Part shown: positions 11,958-23,686 of the stretch, piece by piece | Position numbering within the stretch: position 1 is the first letter of the stretch | Layout: each line of letters opens with the position of its first letter | Assembly (NCBI GenBank): GCA_039090855.1 | Contig: CM077010.1 | Location: forward strand, 42,178,905-42,242,904 | Direction of reading: 5' to 3' | Length of the DNA: 64,000 nt | Source: Macrothele yani | Taxonomy: Eukaryota; Arthropoda; Arachnida; Araneae; Macrothelidae | Notes under the pieces: generated by a model | Database searches by the model: none | What the model was told of the DNA's origin: nothing | What the model saw: the letters and a program-made list of their open reading frames with translations, nothing else | Translations under genes and position numbers: made by a program

Positions 11958-13430
11958 TATTCCAACTTCAATAAATCAGATCACTAGTATAGTTACTATT
12001 TTCTACAAGTAAGTTGCAATTTTGAGAATTTTTAATGTTCCAGCTTTCCCACCTGTGACTGAATAAAACGTCGAATTAATAGAGTTTGAAGACGGCAAAG
12101 AAATGAAATATCCGCAGGTTGTAAAATTTCCATCCTCAGTTCTTCAGAACATTGTTTAAAATTCAGTATGGTGGCAGTTTCATTCGAACCACAACTACTT
12201 CATGTCGAAACAACAACTGACATTAAACTGGATCAATCTGTTGCTTTTCTCATGGCGAAATATTTTTTCTTTCATTTAAGCAACTAAACCATTAACAAGA
12301 TGAAGTAAAATTAAAATTAGATGCTGCTCGAGAAAGACTTTTTAGAATTTAAGAAGTCGGTGATTTTTATCTTCTTTAGAATGCCACCGCCACCTGTTAA
12401 TTACTAATTGCAAAGGATATGTATAAAATACAAGCGTTCAGCAAATTTTAACGAAAGTTTGCATATCATCAGGGAATGAAAGAAAAACTGTCTTCTAAAC
12501 ATTTTGCTTCTTCTCCTCTCAGCAGGATTCGTTCGCGAGGTATTAAGGGAAATCACAATATCGAAGCAGTTGTTGCACGTAACTGGAATGTTTCCGTCTG
12601 AATGTGTGAGTGAGTGAAGTGTTTTTTTTTTATTTATTTTTTATTTACTCAACTGCGTGGAATACAACAAAGCGGCATTTGCGTTTAAGGGCTACAATTC
12701 TGCGCTTTCTTCGTTGGATGGCTGGCTCTTCAGATGAAGGTTTTATTTTCCACGATGATTTTCTTAATGGAGAAAGAATGATATTTCTCGACTATAAAAC
12801 GTTCACGGGAGAGTGGGTTTTGTTGTTTATTCGAGAAACCTTTCCTTCGGAACAAAAAAACAGGAGTATGGGAACTAAGATATGTTTTTACGACCTTGCT
12901 TCGGTCATCACTTCCAGGAACTGAAAACTTGTGCTTGCAAAGAGAAATCAAAAGAAAGCTTACAACTGCAGGGTTTTCCACACACTGAGCGCATTGCAGA
13001 GAAATAAAAGGTCATCTTAAATGAAAAAAAAACAGCTACAAAACTCCTGAAAGAGAAGTTTCCGTCAGTAGTTTCTGCATGCAGACATTCTGCTCTATTC
13101 AAACTGCAGTACATACGAGTGGACTAATTTTTCCATCGTGTAGATAATTTTCCTCAGGGCAGGGGAGATTTCCGATTGAAATCAAAGTCGTAATAAATTT
13201 AATTTCAAGCAATTATTTATTCAGGCATAAAAACGGTTACGATAAAAAAAATATGAATTCTGCAAAGCTATTTTTCAAACATTAATAATGCATAGGAATG
13301 CAACTTCGTGTAATTTCTTTTTTCTATTTTCTGTACGATATCCACAAAAAAGAGAGCTGCTTTTAAAGATGTTTTAGCTTTTTTTATTCTAATGGCATAA
13401 GTCAAAATGAAATCTCTTAAGATAGCAGAA
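11958..13430. other. No recognisable gene
   Basis: I see AT-rich sequence with short frames (12610-12924, 12730-12981) on both strands that match no family I know. Confidence 0.4.
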
Positions 13431-13439
13431 ATACCAGAG

Positions 13440-13664
13440 TGCCGCCCCGGTGGCGCAGTGGTCTCAGGCGCTGGCCTCTGATCATTCGTCCGTCTGGGGT
13501 CCGGGTTCGAATCCCGGTGAGGCATGGGTGTTGTGTTTGTCTTACGGCACTGGCTCTCTACCTTCCCTGGAACCAGTGACCCTAAATTAGGGACGGGCGA
13601 CTGCTTATAGCCCATTGAGTTGCTCACGGTGGTCGTTAAACCTCAAAAAAAAAAAAAAAAAAAA
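13440..13664 (+). mobile_element. SINE-1 copy 2, full length with target duplication
   Basis: This is the best reference copy. It has a tRNA-like head with A box TGGCGCAGTGGTCTC and B box GGGTTCGAATCCCGG, a body (GTTTGTCTTACGGCACTGG, CCCTAAATTAGGGACGGG, TTGCTCACGGTGGTCGTTAA), then a ~22-base poly(A). The 9-base target duplication ATACCAGAG lies at 13431-13439 and 13665-13673. Transcription by RNA polymerase III from the internal boxes and retrotransposition by a partner LINE are inferred from the structure. Confidence 0.96.
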
Positions 13665-13984
13665 ATACCAGAGCAGGCAAGTTACTGATCAACAATTAGA
13701 TAGTGCGATATAGCTTATTATCAATGTCGCAGAATTTTAAATACAGCAAATCTACTTACCCTGATGAGCTATAAAATTATCGTAACTTACCTAATAGCAT
13801 GTTGGGCAAATTTTGGCCGCTGTAACCACTTGCAACACAAGTGGCAAACGGGTATATTTAGCCCAAACCGCGGAAGGTGCCCTTAGGTATTCTAGACTAT
13901 ATATATAGTTTGACAGAATGATATCTGGCAGCTCTCCGCTGGAGCTAGATAGTGGCCTAAACCGGCGAATGGTGTTTTTGACTG

Positions 13985-15000
13985 AATATTAAAAATGTTC
14001 GATGGGACTTAAGTCCAGATAATTTGGCTTCGCGGGTGTACAAAATTCCAACAAATGATCCTGGAAACATTCCTGCTCATTGCGGACCTTATGACACGGG
14101 AATAGCTGTGTTAAAGAATTCAGTGCTTTATGACCACATGGCAACATGTAAATCAACACTTGATTCGCAACAGTGACTAGCTCAGATCTGGCTGTGATAG
14201 TGTATTCAGCGGGAATAAAGGGATCCAGTGAGGTCTATGAGAACAATACCAATCAACATATCGCCGCGGCCCTGTTCCCATTCAAATGTGCAGTGTGGTT
14301 GAAGATGTTCACCCTCGTGGGGTAGAATGCTGACTCGGTCATCGTCTTATTGAAGACGGAACCCGGACTCATTGGACTAGGCGACTCGTTTCCAGCCGTC
14401 CTGCTAGTCACGGTGATCTCGTGCCCTTTGAAACCACAGCTGTCGATCATTGTCCGGTCAACATGGGCACTTGAACAGAGGGCCGACTCCTTTCATCCAT
14501 CTGCAGAAGCGTCTCCTATACTGTGTGCTCCAAACGTTTTCTGTTGTCAACCAGAAACTCTGGGATCGTGAGTCTTCTATTCTCCCACATAGCACGCGCC
14601 AAGTGGCATTCACTTCGAATGCCATGCAGTGCTGGTCACTTCGCAGGATGTTAAGTGTATGCGTACCATCTTCCGCCGTTTCCTCCACACTTCGGAGGCC
14701 CTCAAAAAGCTAATTGCTGTCCTAAGTGCGCTGGCGTCTGACCATTTGTCTCAGATCAGTCCGAGTTCGAATCCCAGTGACGCACGGATGTTGTGTTTGT
14801 CTTACTGCGTTGGCTCTATCCCTTCCCTGGAATCAATGGCTCTAAATTAGAGCCGGGCGACTGCTTATAGTTCATTGAGCTGCTCACGGTGGTTGTTCAT
14901 TCCCCCCCCCCCAAAGCTAACAGTACCTGAGACTGCTGAGATATCGCCTCCGTCCTCCTCACGCTGATAACCTGTTTCCGTTCCAAAATCTGACAAGTCC
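13985..15000 (-). pseudogene. Very old Tc1-like transposase relic
   Basis: Minus-strand pieces read, in order, NILRSDQHCMAFEVNATWR, a WKRVA-SNESGFRL first-aspartate block, a GRGDMLIG block, and HKVRNEQECFQDHLLEF with LDLSPIEH. This is the Tc1 order but with many stops and frameshifts. A SINE at 14714-14911 splits the N-terminal part (continuing to about 15000) from the rest. No termini are detectable. Confidence 0.5.
14714..14911 (+). mobile_element. SINE-1 copy 3, 5'-deleted with C-rich tail
   Basis: The tRNA head is shortened (it begins near CTAAGTGCGCTGGCG); B box GAGTTCGAATCCCAG and the SINE-1 body follow. The end is an 11-base C run instead of poly(A). The duplication AAAGCTAA flanks it (14706-14713, 14912-14919). 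Confidence 0.88.
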
Positions 15001-16337
15001 TTCAACAACTTTCAGGTAAGAAGCTTCATTGCATGAACTTCTTATCCGCAAGTTGTGATCCCTGATCGCGTGCCCGTTTATGGCTGGTACATAGTGTCCT
15101 TAGTTAGAACAGTTACTCGAAAACAAGTAATCCAACCGTTATAAAAGTAAGGGAATCATATGGGCTCCGCTATAAACGCATTTGCAGCGTCCTTGTCCAT
15201 GAACTGTTTAACTTGAAAAACTGAATTATGAAACATAACATACAGAAGTGGAGTTCTGATTAAAAACGTTTTGCGCCGGTTCTTATGTATATACAAAAAG
15301 GATGCTATAGCATTCGAATTCTGACGACCAGTGGTGGGAAGATGCATTAAACGAACAAATGGCAAGGCAAGAAAAGACAAAGTGATCTAGCAATTTACTT
15401 TTAATGAAACTCAACGAGGTCACCTTTCGCCACTAATACAGTACTGGGAACGTGTAACAATGTTCCGGTGAACGGGATTCAATATGGTGCCATCGTTGGT
15501 GCCACAAGCGTAGCTTACTCGTCGTTTCAAGTCATGTCCACAACTCAGTAATGAATGAATACCAGAGGTGCCAAGGCAGGAGAACCTCCAGGAACACGAT
15601 CTCGTGACCCGATTTATTGATTTCGAAATGTACTGTAGATGTCAGCGGGCAACGAGGTGAAGTTCCGTTCACATGTCTAATCTGTCGTCCAACTGATTTT
15701 GCAGGAGAATCACATAGCCGTTTTCGGCCATAGTTTCTATTTTTACCAACAAAGTCCTAATAACGCTGTTCCGCCAAATGCCGCATCATGCATTTGTGAA
15801 CTACTGGACTTTGTGCCAGGCACTTCAAGTCCACCGCGATCTCTCCGTGGCTCTGCAGAGGTTGTTGTAACACATTCCGCCATTGCTGTTGAATTTCGTC
15901 TCTTCTGTCAACGAGATTCAGCAATGAAATATAGGCGATTCTTCCACACCATGCACTAGGTAATTACATCAGTTCAGTATCCTTTCTACCTCGCCATATT
16001 GTATGGTGTGTTGCTGAAAGATCTGGTACGGCCGAACGTGATGCCGAAAAGAGATGCACTGGACTTCCTCATGATTCAGAAAATCCGCAGTAGCTTACTA
16101 CCCGATCGTGAACCATCGTGATTGCTTCCTGCATCTCGAACTCGAGTGACGGTGTTTAACTATTTCCCACTAACCCGCGTTTGTGTAACTAGGCATGATT
16201 TTTGTTATCTTGTACTTGGACGGCTGTTTAAATAGCATTGTGCCTCATATGGAATATCCTGCAAGACCTGAGAGACATATTGAGTCTTCAGAATTTGTGG
16301 TGGCACCGCTGGACTAAATATTCCATTAATCTGATTC
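15001..16337. other. No recognisable gene
   Basis: The frame at 15699-15959 and its neighbours show no motif I can name. The GC level resembles the surrounding transposon relics, so decayed transposon DNA is possible, but I cannot place it in a family. Confidence 0.35.
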
Positions 16338-16339
16338 TA

Positions 16340-17732
16340 CACTGCTGGCCACCAAAAATGCAACACCAAGAAGGAAGCATCCGATTGGCCTGAAATTCGC
16401 AGCATGCGTCGCCCGCGAGAGGACATGCAAACGCTTAGCATTGCAGGACATATGCAAATCATGTGCGCCCGGCATGCCACCGAGAAGCACTATAAGAAGG
16501 ATGCACATAAGGCGGGGTGTAAGTAGTGGAAGCCGGGCCTGTGCGTGGGAAGCTTCCTGATGCCTCGTCGTAGAATACCGCAGTCATTCCAGCATGTTTC
16601 GGAGTTCGACAGAGGAAGAATAGTGGCTTATCGGGACAGCGGTTTATCGTACCGAGACATCGGCACCCGTGTGGGACGACATCCAACCACAGTGAGGCGA
16701 GTATAGATTCGGTGGGTGCAGGAGAGACGGATGGACCGACGTGAGCGATTGCAACAGCAGCGGCACACCACCGAACAAGAGGACCGGCATGTTGTGCGGC
16801 TTGACGGCTCGCAACGCCGCATCACGAACGTTAGCGCAAGAATAAAGGTGTGTTGCGCAACAACCTGTGTCAGCACGTACCGTTCAACATCGTCTGCAGG
16901 AGCGGGGACTTGTCGCACGACGCCCATTGCTCCCATTACCATTGACGTTACACCACCGGCGAGTGCGGCGAGTGAGGCGGCAGTGGGCAGTTGAACGCCA
17001 CATCTGGACTACGGAATGGTACGATGTTGTATTCTTCGACGAATCCCGCTTCTGTCTGCAACACCACGATGGTCGGATCCGCGTGTAGTGGCACCGCGGC
17101 GAGAGACTGTATGACGCCTGCATTATGCATCGCCATACAGATCCGTCGCCTGGCGTTATGGTTTGGGGCGCAATTGGATATGACACCCGCACTCCTCTGG
17201 TACGCATCGCTGGTACACTCAACAGCCACCGCTACATCTCCGAAGTTTTAGAGCCTGTAGTCCTCCCTTACCTGCAGGACTTGCCAGCGGCCACGTTTCA
17301 ACAAGACAATGCGCGCCCGCACGGGTCACGCATTGTGCAACAATTCTTCACGGCCCACCAGGTGTCACTGCTGCCGTGGCCCGCCTGTATATCCGATATG
17401 TCGCCCATCGGACACGTCTAGTCGCTGATCGGCAACCCAGTGGCCCGGCAAGCACCACCCGCGGCTACGCCTGATGAACTGTGGCAACGTGGGGAAGCAG
17501 CCTGGACCGACATCCAACATCCAGAGCCTCTTGCGTTAGATGCCGCGGCGTGTAGCGGCCGTTATTTCAAGACATGGGGGCCACACGAACTGTTAATGTC
17601 TGCGGTTTCCGCAAGTCGCACGGGCCTGTACGCTCAATCGTTTCATCTTTGTATCTGTTGTTATGTGTTCAGTAAATCTGGCTTTGCTATCTCGTGTCCA
17701 TCTTCGTGTTGCATTTTGGGTGGCCAGCAGTG
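16340..17732 (+). mobile_element. Tc1 family C element, inactive
   Basis: Inverted ends CACTGCTGGCCACC (left) and GGTGGCCAGCAGTG (right) are bounded by TA at 16338-16339 and 17733-17734. The transposase would run from 16560 (MPRRRIPQSFQHVSEFDRGR) to the stop at 17594-17596 (MPRRVAAVISRHGG end). The first aspartate (VVFFDESRFC) and second (FQQDNARPHGSR) remain. The third acidic residue is lost (SPIGHV in place of SPIEHV), and there are frameshifts and an in-frame stop near 16706. Catalysis would be impossible even without the frameshifts. Confidence 0.93.
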
Positions 17733-17734
17733 TA

Positions 17735-18144
17735 TTTATGTACGTCGTGCACGTTTTCCCATTAAGGCTAAAGGAGGCCGGGTCCACTGGGTGGCAGACG
17801 TGGAGCCTCATGCATTCAAGCTGTTAATGAAGCGGAGAAGATTGAATTTGTGTTGGTCAGTTCTTCGCCTGAAAGAAGTTTTGCGTAAAGTCAAGTGCTT
17901 CCGTTGTAACGGCATTGGCCACTACCGGAGAAACTGCAAAGAGTCTAAAGATCGGTGTGGTAGATGCGGGGAAGAAGGGCACCAGCGTCACAAATGTGCA
18001 ACCACGCCGAAGTGTAGCAATTGCTCCGCTGCGAATCTCAATTTCCGAATGAAGTTCGACGACGTCCACTCCAGCTTCAGTATGACCTACCCCAGTCTTG
18101 TGCGGGGACGTGATGTAGCTAAAAACCATGTCAACTATCGTTGA
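17735..18144 (+). pseudogene. Gag-like ORF1 fragment of a non-LTR retrotransposon (CCHC knuckles)
   Basis: An open frame (FPIKAKGGRVHWVADVEPHA, then NLCWSVLRLKEVLR) leads to three cysteine clusters: CFRCNGIGHYRRNC and CGRCGEEGHQRHKC, both CX2CX4HX4C, then CSNC. This matches the C-terminal nucleic-acid-binding part of ORF1 proteins of R1/I/Jockey-type retrotransposons, which coat element RNA. Its 5' part is cut off at the Tc1 end at 17732. No reverse transcriptase follows; an AATAAA lies near 18265. The frame is joined to the Tc1 C-terminal region upstream, giving a chimeric 234-codon ORF (17440-18144). Confidence 0.8.
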
Positions 18145-18351
18145 TCTCTCTGAGGTTCGATTCAGAGGCACGTCGCTCTTTTGGTCTCTTGACCGAAGTG
18201 AGTTCGATGACTCTGGCCCGGAGTCATCACCGCAGTACTGGCCCTAGTCCTGCGAACCATGTAAATAAATATTTCTGCGTAATTGTGTATTTACTGACAT
18301 CTCTGTGAGAGGGGATGCACGAGACCCTCAATTTTTAAGGTGCATGTACAA

Positions 18352-19145
18352 TTTTTACGCTTTCCAACCGTAGTTTGAAGAAGCGTATATGCTCCAGCTT
18401 TGTCCGTCTATCGGTACGATACCACGCGTAAAAATGGTTGGATTTCGATGAAATTTTAGTATGTGGTAGGGGACCACCTAGGGACGAACCCTATTGAAAA
18501 TGGACGAAATGGGCTCAAAGGTCAAGATACAGGAGCCGGATCCATTCCATTGCCTTTATGCGTCATAACTTGCGTAAATATGGTTCGATATCGATGAAAT
18601 TTTAGTTTATTGCAGGGCACCACTGGGAATGAACCTTATTGAAAATAGGTGAAGTGGGATCAAAGGTCAGGACATAGGAGCGAAATGAATTCCATTGCCT
18701 TTATGCGTCATAACGTGCGTATAAATGTTTCGATTTCGATGAAATTTTATTATGTGGTAGGGGACAACCTGGGGACGATCTTATTAAGTCACAATCTCGC
18801 GCTTGAGATTTTGGCACGCGGTCACGCCATCTGTCTCATTACGTCACGCATTGTGTACGGATCCTATTAAAGTTTTATGACGTCACACTCTTGCGAGTAG
18901 ATGGTCGCGATTCCCATCTGCCTCATTACGTCACGCGTTGTGTGAGTATGACCGTCCGCACGATAACTCGCGTAAAAATCGTTCGATTTCGATGAACTTT
19001 TAGTATGTGGAAGGACATCACCTGGGAAGCAACCCTTTTGAAAGTGAACGAAATGAGGTCAAAGGTTAGGACACAGGAGCGGAATCTATTCCATAGCCCT
19101 TATGCATCATAACGTACGTAAAAATGCTTCCATTGCGACAAAACT
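18352..19145. repeat. Family P tandem-core element, copy 1, left part
   Basis: It starts TTTTTACGCTTTCCAACCG, like 39718. A short head (GAAGAAGCGTATATGCTCC, GTCCGTCTATCGG) is followed by ~150-180-base tandem monomers containing GATTTCGATGAAATTTTAG, CCTATTGAAAAT, GGTCAAAGGTCAGG and CATTGCCTTTATGCGTCATAA. It breaks off at the target duplication CGACAAAACT (19136-19145) of the inserted retroelement and resumes at 22255. Confidence 0.85.
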
Positions 19146-19810
19146 GTCGTTGGACGTTCCCTTTCGAGCTCCTCAATTTTCGCCAAGTTTGCTGGGTCAA
19201 AGAGCCCATTGCTTCAGACTAATGTGTTCGGTGTGTGTATAAGGGTATGTGTTACTTTTTCTGCTACTTTTCCGAGTCAGAAAGTACGTATTTCCTTCGA
19301 ATTTTATCATAGAAACCCAGTAGGGTGCCAACTACATCCTACTGCGTTTCTGAAGTGTGCGCCCAAGTACATGTTCCAATGCCTGCTGTTCCTTTCCTGC
19401 ATACCCCTGTTCAAGTAATAGGCTACCAGAAATATTCCCAGTTACTTTTTAGCACCAGTAAGGTAATTTTATACCGATATTCCTTCATTTTTCATCTCGG
19501 TGGGTATGTTTACATCTGCCCATCGTGCCTTGCCTTGACTTCCTTCTGTCTTCTCACCTGCATTCTATTCAGTTGCCTTCGGTACTTATCTTCCTGTTAT
19601 CTACACGCCTTCCCGTTTACGTCACTCTATGATAGTGGTCCTTGGGTGACGTCATCGTTACTGTGCTCCATCTGCCTCTCGCCGTTCTTCCAGTGACGTC
19701 ATTATCTCGCATCTTCCCATCGTCCGCCTTTTTTACGTGCCTTTTGCCATCTCCATCGTCTTACGCTCTCGAGATTGTGCTGCTTTGCTTTACAGTTTCT
19801 GATTTGTACT

Positions 19811-22011
19811 ATGTCTACTGCTTTTCTTCGACCACTGACGCCTCCTCCGGATGTACTACTTGACAGTCCAACTCATCTCTCTACGCCCGCAGTCACTGCC
19901 TTTCTCTCGGATCCTCTCTCAACTGCCTTGGGCTTCCGGTTTTCTCGTACCGGCTTCATTTTAACAGCTCATTTATTAGAATCCTTGTCACCGGGGAAGT
20001 CTTTCTTCGCTTCCTTAGCTCTCGGAGTAAAATATTCCGCACTTCCACATACTAAAATTACAGCTTACACCTCAGCACTCGATCAGATTGTTCCACCTGA
20101 TGCCATCACGCACATCGCACGAAAGCCTCGCTCGGTGTTGGTTTATTTTTTTAACCCCGCTCCAGTTGAGTTGGTTCTTTCTTCTCCAATTTCAGTCGGC
20201 GACTAAAGTTTGTTGGCAATTCCTCTTGCTCATTGCCCCACTCTCGTTAGTTTATCTCCAGTTCCTCCTGAACTCTCCAACGGCCGCCTCGGTGGCGCAG
20301 TGGTCTAAGCGATGGCCTCTGATCATTCGTCCGAACGGGGTCCGTGTTCGAATCCCGGTGAGGCATGGATGTTGAGTTTGTCTTACGGCACTGGCTCTCT
20401 CCCTTCCCTGGAACCAGTGACCCTAAATTAGGGACGGGCGAGTGCTTATAGCCCATTGAGTTGCTCACGGCGGTCGTTAAACCTCCAATAAAAAAAAACA
20501 AAAAACCTCTCCAACGATTTACTGCATGCTTTCCTTTCTCAATGTGGTTTAGTTATTGGCCCTATTAAGAATTTGCCTGCTGCTTCAGATGATCAAAGGA
20601 ATCGTTCCTATTATAGTTTTCGACGTCAAGCTCTCGTCGTTTTTCTTGACGAACAGTCCATTGTTTCCTGTCCGACAGCTTTCCACATTATTTGCGGTCC
20701 ACACACTCACACTGTCAATGTTTTTACCGCATATCATTGTTTTTCTTGCAAATTGCCCTGGTCACCATAGTTCTTCTTGTCCAACCCGGAATTTTTCGAC
20801 TTCCGTTCGCCCTTCTGCCTTGCCAGAATCGCTGGGACTTTTCTTTATCATCCACATCTTTGTCGACTTCTCCTTCTACATATTCGCAGCTTCCGGTTTT
20901 GAGTGGTTTGTTCCCGGCCCCTGATTCTTCTACTTCACGTGTTTCTCCGGAGAATATTTTTCCTGATCATCTACTACCGACTGCTCTCCTGGATGTTCTC
21001 TCTTCTGTAACTACTACACCAACTTGCACGTCTCCATCGAGCCCGTCTTCTCCCCAGATCTCGTTGAAATGCCCTCAGTCACCCTCTCCGCCTTCATCTC
21101 CTGCTCCTGTCAGTCCATTGTCTCCATGTTCAACTGCGGTCTCCACTTCTATGGATCCCCTCTTCGTTTCCACGGAGCCAGCGTCTACCAGCTGCCTTAT
21201 ATCTCTTGCTTCCTCACCGCCCCAGTGCAACTTACTGTTTCTGTGCCTCCAGATTCTACGTAATCTCATTCTCCTTTAACGAAGGTTGATGTGTATTCGT
21301 CTCCTGCTCGTTACCTCCTCCAGTCCTCACTCCTAGATGTTCCTGTTACAATTTCATGTTCACCACCGTGCTCCCTTCAAGCAAGTCTATTTTCTACAGG
21401 GCCCTCCACTGACAGCCCTGTAGTGTTTTCTGGGTTGCATTTGTCTTCTGTTGATGTCTCCATTCGGCCTTTTTCTCTAGACACTTCTGCTTCGCCAATT
21501 CCTGAGTCTCCGGACGAGGATCCTACTCCGCCTCTTATCAACTGTCTCATGCCGATCATCTCTGTGAGTTCTTCACTCCCAGCAACTCTTGTCATGTCCA
21601 TTGAATCTGCATCCTCCGACTCGCAGTGTGCTCATTTGCATTCCAATGTGTCATCTTCCTCTACAGCTGTTCCTTCCATCAGCTTCAGCCACTGTTCCTG
21701 CCTCATCGATTGTTCCTGCCAGTGCTCCTTCACCTGTGCTTCATCATGCTCCATTGTTGCATTCCTCGACTTCTGCTCATAGTACTTCCTTTACTTGTAC
21801 ATTATCTACTGCTCGACGTTCCCGACGGTGGCGTAAGCCTCTTGCTCCAGATCCTCCTTCACAACAAGACTTTGCTTCTTATGGGGATTATTGCCGCGCT
21901 TATGAGCGTTGGGTGAAACGTACTATGTATAAATATCCAGACTTCTCCTTCCCTTATCCGCTAACACCAGTTCCTTATTATTCCAGTACCTTCCAGAGTG
22001 TGAGACCTTAG
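19811..22011 (+). pseudogene. ORF1 protein, L1/Tx1-like, RRM-type region plus CCHC knuckle
   Basis: ATG at 19811 (MSTAFLRPLTPPPDVLLDS) is chosen because the protein alignment-like region starts there; in-frame codons also exist upstream to 19775. Segment one (to 20206) ends in a stop. A shifted frame gives VPPELSN, interrupted by the SINE, then LLHAFLSQCGLVIGPIKNL and QALVVFLDEQ, the spacing typical of ORF1 RNA-recognition folds. Next comes CFSCKLPGHHSSSC (CX2CX4HX4C, near 20735-20790), in which an extra base shifts the frame after KLP. A long Ser/Pro-rich stretch follows, and a basic C-terminus (ARRSRRWRKPLAP, SYGDYCRAYERWVKRTM). It should bind element RNA. It is broken by at least two frameshifts and a SINE. 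Confidence 0.65.
20282..20506 (+). mobile_element. SINE-1 copy 4, full length with target duplication
   Basis: Head GGCCGCCTCGGTGGCGCAG, B box GTGTTCGAATCCCGG, full body and a CCAATAAAAAAAAAC tail. The duplication CTCTCCAAC lies at 20273-20281 and 20507-20515. It is inserted in the ORF1 reading frame, so it is younger than the half-LINE. Confidence 0.95.
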
Positions 22012-22254
22012 ACTTCTGCTTGACTTTTGTCATGCTTAATGTCATGTGTATTTCATGTTTCTCAAAATATTTCTCTGTTTGAGAGAGTGGCCTGCGCGCC
22101 CGTAGTTCTTTTTCCTATGTTTTGTTCTCCTCAATGCCTCACGTGCAAGCCTGTGATTTTGTCCACGTCTTTTTGGCCCTTTGCCCATGTTATATGCCAC
22201 CGTTTTATTGTACACTATTAGTTGTCTAATAAAGCGATATTGAACGACAAAACT

Positions 22255-22442
22255 TTATCATGTTATTTCGGAGGTATACTGAACCGGTTCTGTTAAATAT
22301 AATCGAAATGGGATCAAAGGTCAGGGCACAGGACCGAGATTTATTTCACAGCCATTATCCTCATAACTTGAGTAATGATTTCTGGTCTGTTGGAAAGCGT
22401 ATTACAATCAATGCATTGCATGATTTTACTAACTTGTTAATT
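22255..22442. repeat. Family P element, copy 1, right part
   Basis: Begins TTATCATGTTATTTCGG and runs to GATTTTACTAACTTGTTAA. It matches 40325-40654 closely, including GGTATACTGAACCGGTTCTG and GGTCAGG.CA.AGG. It is the continuation of 18352-19145 after the retroelement insertion. Confidence 0.88.
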
Positions 22443-23673
22443 TTATTAGATGGTATTAAAGGAGTATGCCCCAAAACCCGCGTTAGCAAACTTTTAGCCA
22501 AAGATATCAGAAATTTTTAATGCCCAGCCTATTACCAAGTCGCGCATACAGACTATGGCCGAAGGGTGAGAAGTGCTGGTCCCAATACCGATCCTGTCCG
22601 AGTGAAAGACTGTGGTTTCCGGTTCCTGACGGGATTGCTCGCGCAGCGCCGTCAACCATATTCCTTGAGAGAGTTCCGCATATCCCTGTGAAGTCTGCGT
22701 TTAGACGGTGCAGGTAGAGTCATCAGCTTAGTCTAACGTCGTAGACGTGGAAACTAATGTGGTTTATTTGCATTTACCCAATCAGCAGTGTCTTGCATAC
22801 TACTACTTGTGGTGTTCAGTACTTGGTTGCTAGGTGGTCAACAATCTTGTTCAAACGCCTGCCGACAGTGAATACACCACCAATTTTCCAACATGCAATC
22901 ACTTCTCAATGCACGTCTATGCTTGTCGTTATCCGTTTTGGGAAGATGTAACACCGATTTTCTACAAAATACACTCTGCTATACAACTTTAACTCTTCTG
23001 CTGTCTGATGTGTTTCACATTTTGTTTTTTATAAGTTCTGCATTTCTCCACCAGTCGCGCTGTAATCGTGCTTATCAGAAAGCGCATACCCGCATTTTTT
23101 CATACGACGACCCCAAGTCAGTTGGATTATTTGTTTTCAAGTATTTACCCTGGCTAAAGGCTTCACGTTCTACCGTGACAGTGATGTAATCTTGCCAGCA
23201 GATTACATCACTGTCACGTGGGCCGTGAGAAGTCTCCACTCGTGGAGACTGGATGTTCATAATGATATGACACTTGAGTGTATATGCAATTACAACAATG
23301 CGGAAGGTTGCTATTATTGTGTTGTTAGTAAGAACTGGATGGATGTGCTGATTAACCACTTTTCTTGTAAGATCTAATGGTAAATAGCTCTTGAAAATTG
23401 TACTGTTCCTTCCAAATGCTCTCAAACCAAGTTTTATATGCATAATTAATTTCTTCTTCGATGTGGCCCTTGCTTGATAGCTGTTGTTCTAGGTAAATGT
23501 AGGCATCAGGTACTTATAAAATTTGCGACACATCAATCTCTAAAATCTAAATATTCAGTTCGTGTAAAAGTATTGTGTGTCAATTTTGTTTTTTTGTAAG
23601 TTCATCTTTAATCCAACTTATTTACACTAGTCAACTATGTCCTAAGATATCCCATAGCAGATGATATTAAACA
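22443..23673. other. No recognisable gene; two hairpins
   Basis: No family motif is seen. A 17-base perfect inverted repeat GTGACAGTGATGTAATC lies at 23175-23191/23201-23217, and a 9-base one (AGTCTCCAC) at 23231-23250. Confidence 0.5.
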
Positions 23674-23686
23674 ATCTCCCGCAAAA

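Larger units (their letters stand above)
19146..22244 (+). mobile_element. ORF1-only LINE-like retroelement ('half-LINE') with target duplication
   Basis: The insertion boundaries are set by the 10-base duplication CGACAAAACT (19136-19145, 22245-22254) and by the uninterrupted family P copy near 40315. The element has ~660 bases of leader, an ORF1-type coding region (19811-22011), a short trailer and AATAAA at 22228-22233, and ends GATATTGAA without a long poly(A). There is no sign of endonuclease or reverse transcriptase within its 3.1 kb. A SINE-1 sits at 20282-20506. It was presumably mobilised in trans by a full LINE. Confidence 0.78.

Noticed and set aside
13268..13627. 119-codon minus-strand frame with GTRRSGFEP-like proline/arginine composition
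   Set aside because: It is the reverse translation of SINE-1; the same peptide fragments appear at every SINE-1 copy (20247-20501, 33606-33794).
16321..16340. Target duplication longer than TA around Tc1 family C
   Set aside because: Only TA is shared between the two flanks; neighbouring bases differ.
19325..19696. Cysteine/serine-rich hydrophobic frame as a possible membrane protein
   Set aside because: It lies in the CT-rich leader of the half-LINE, has no methionine-led conserved domain and overlaps frames in other phases.
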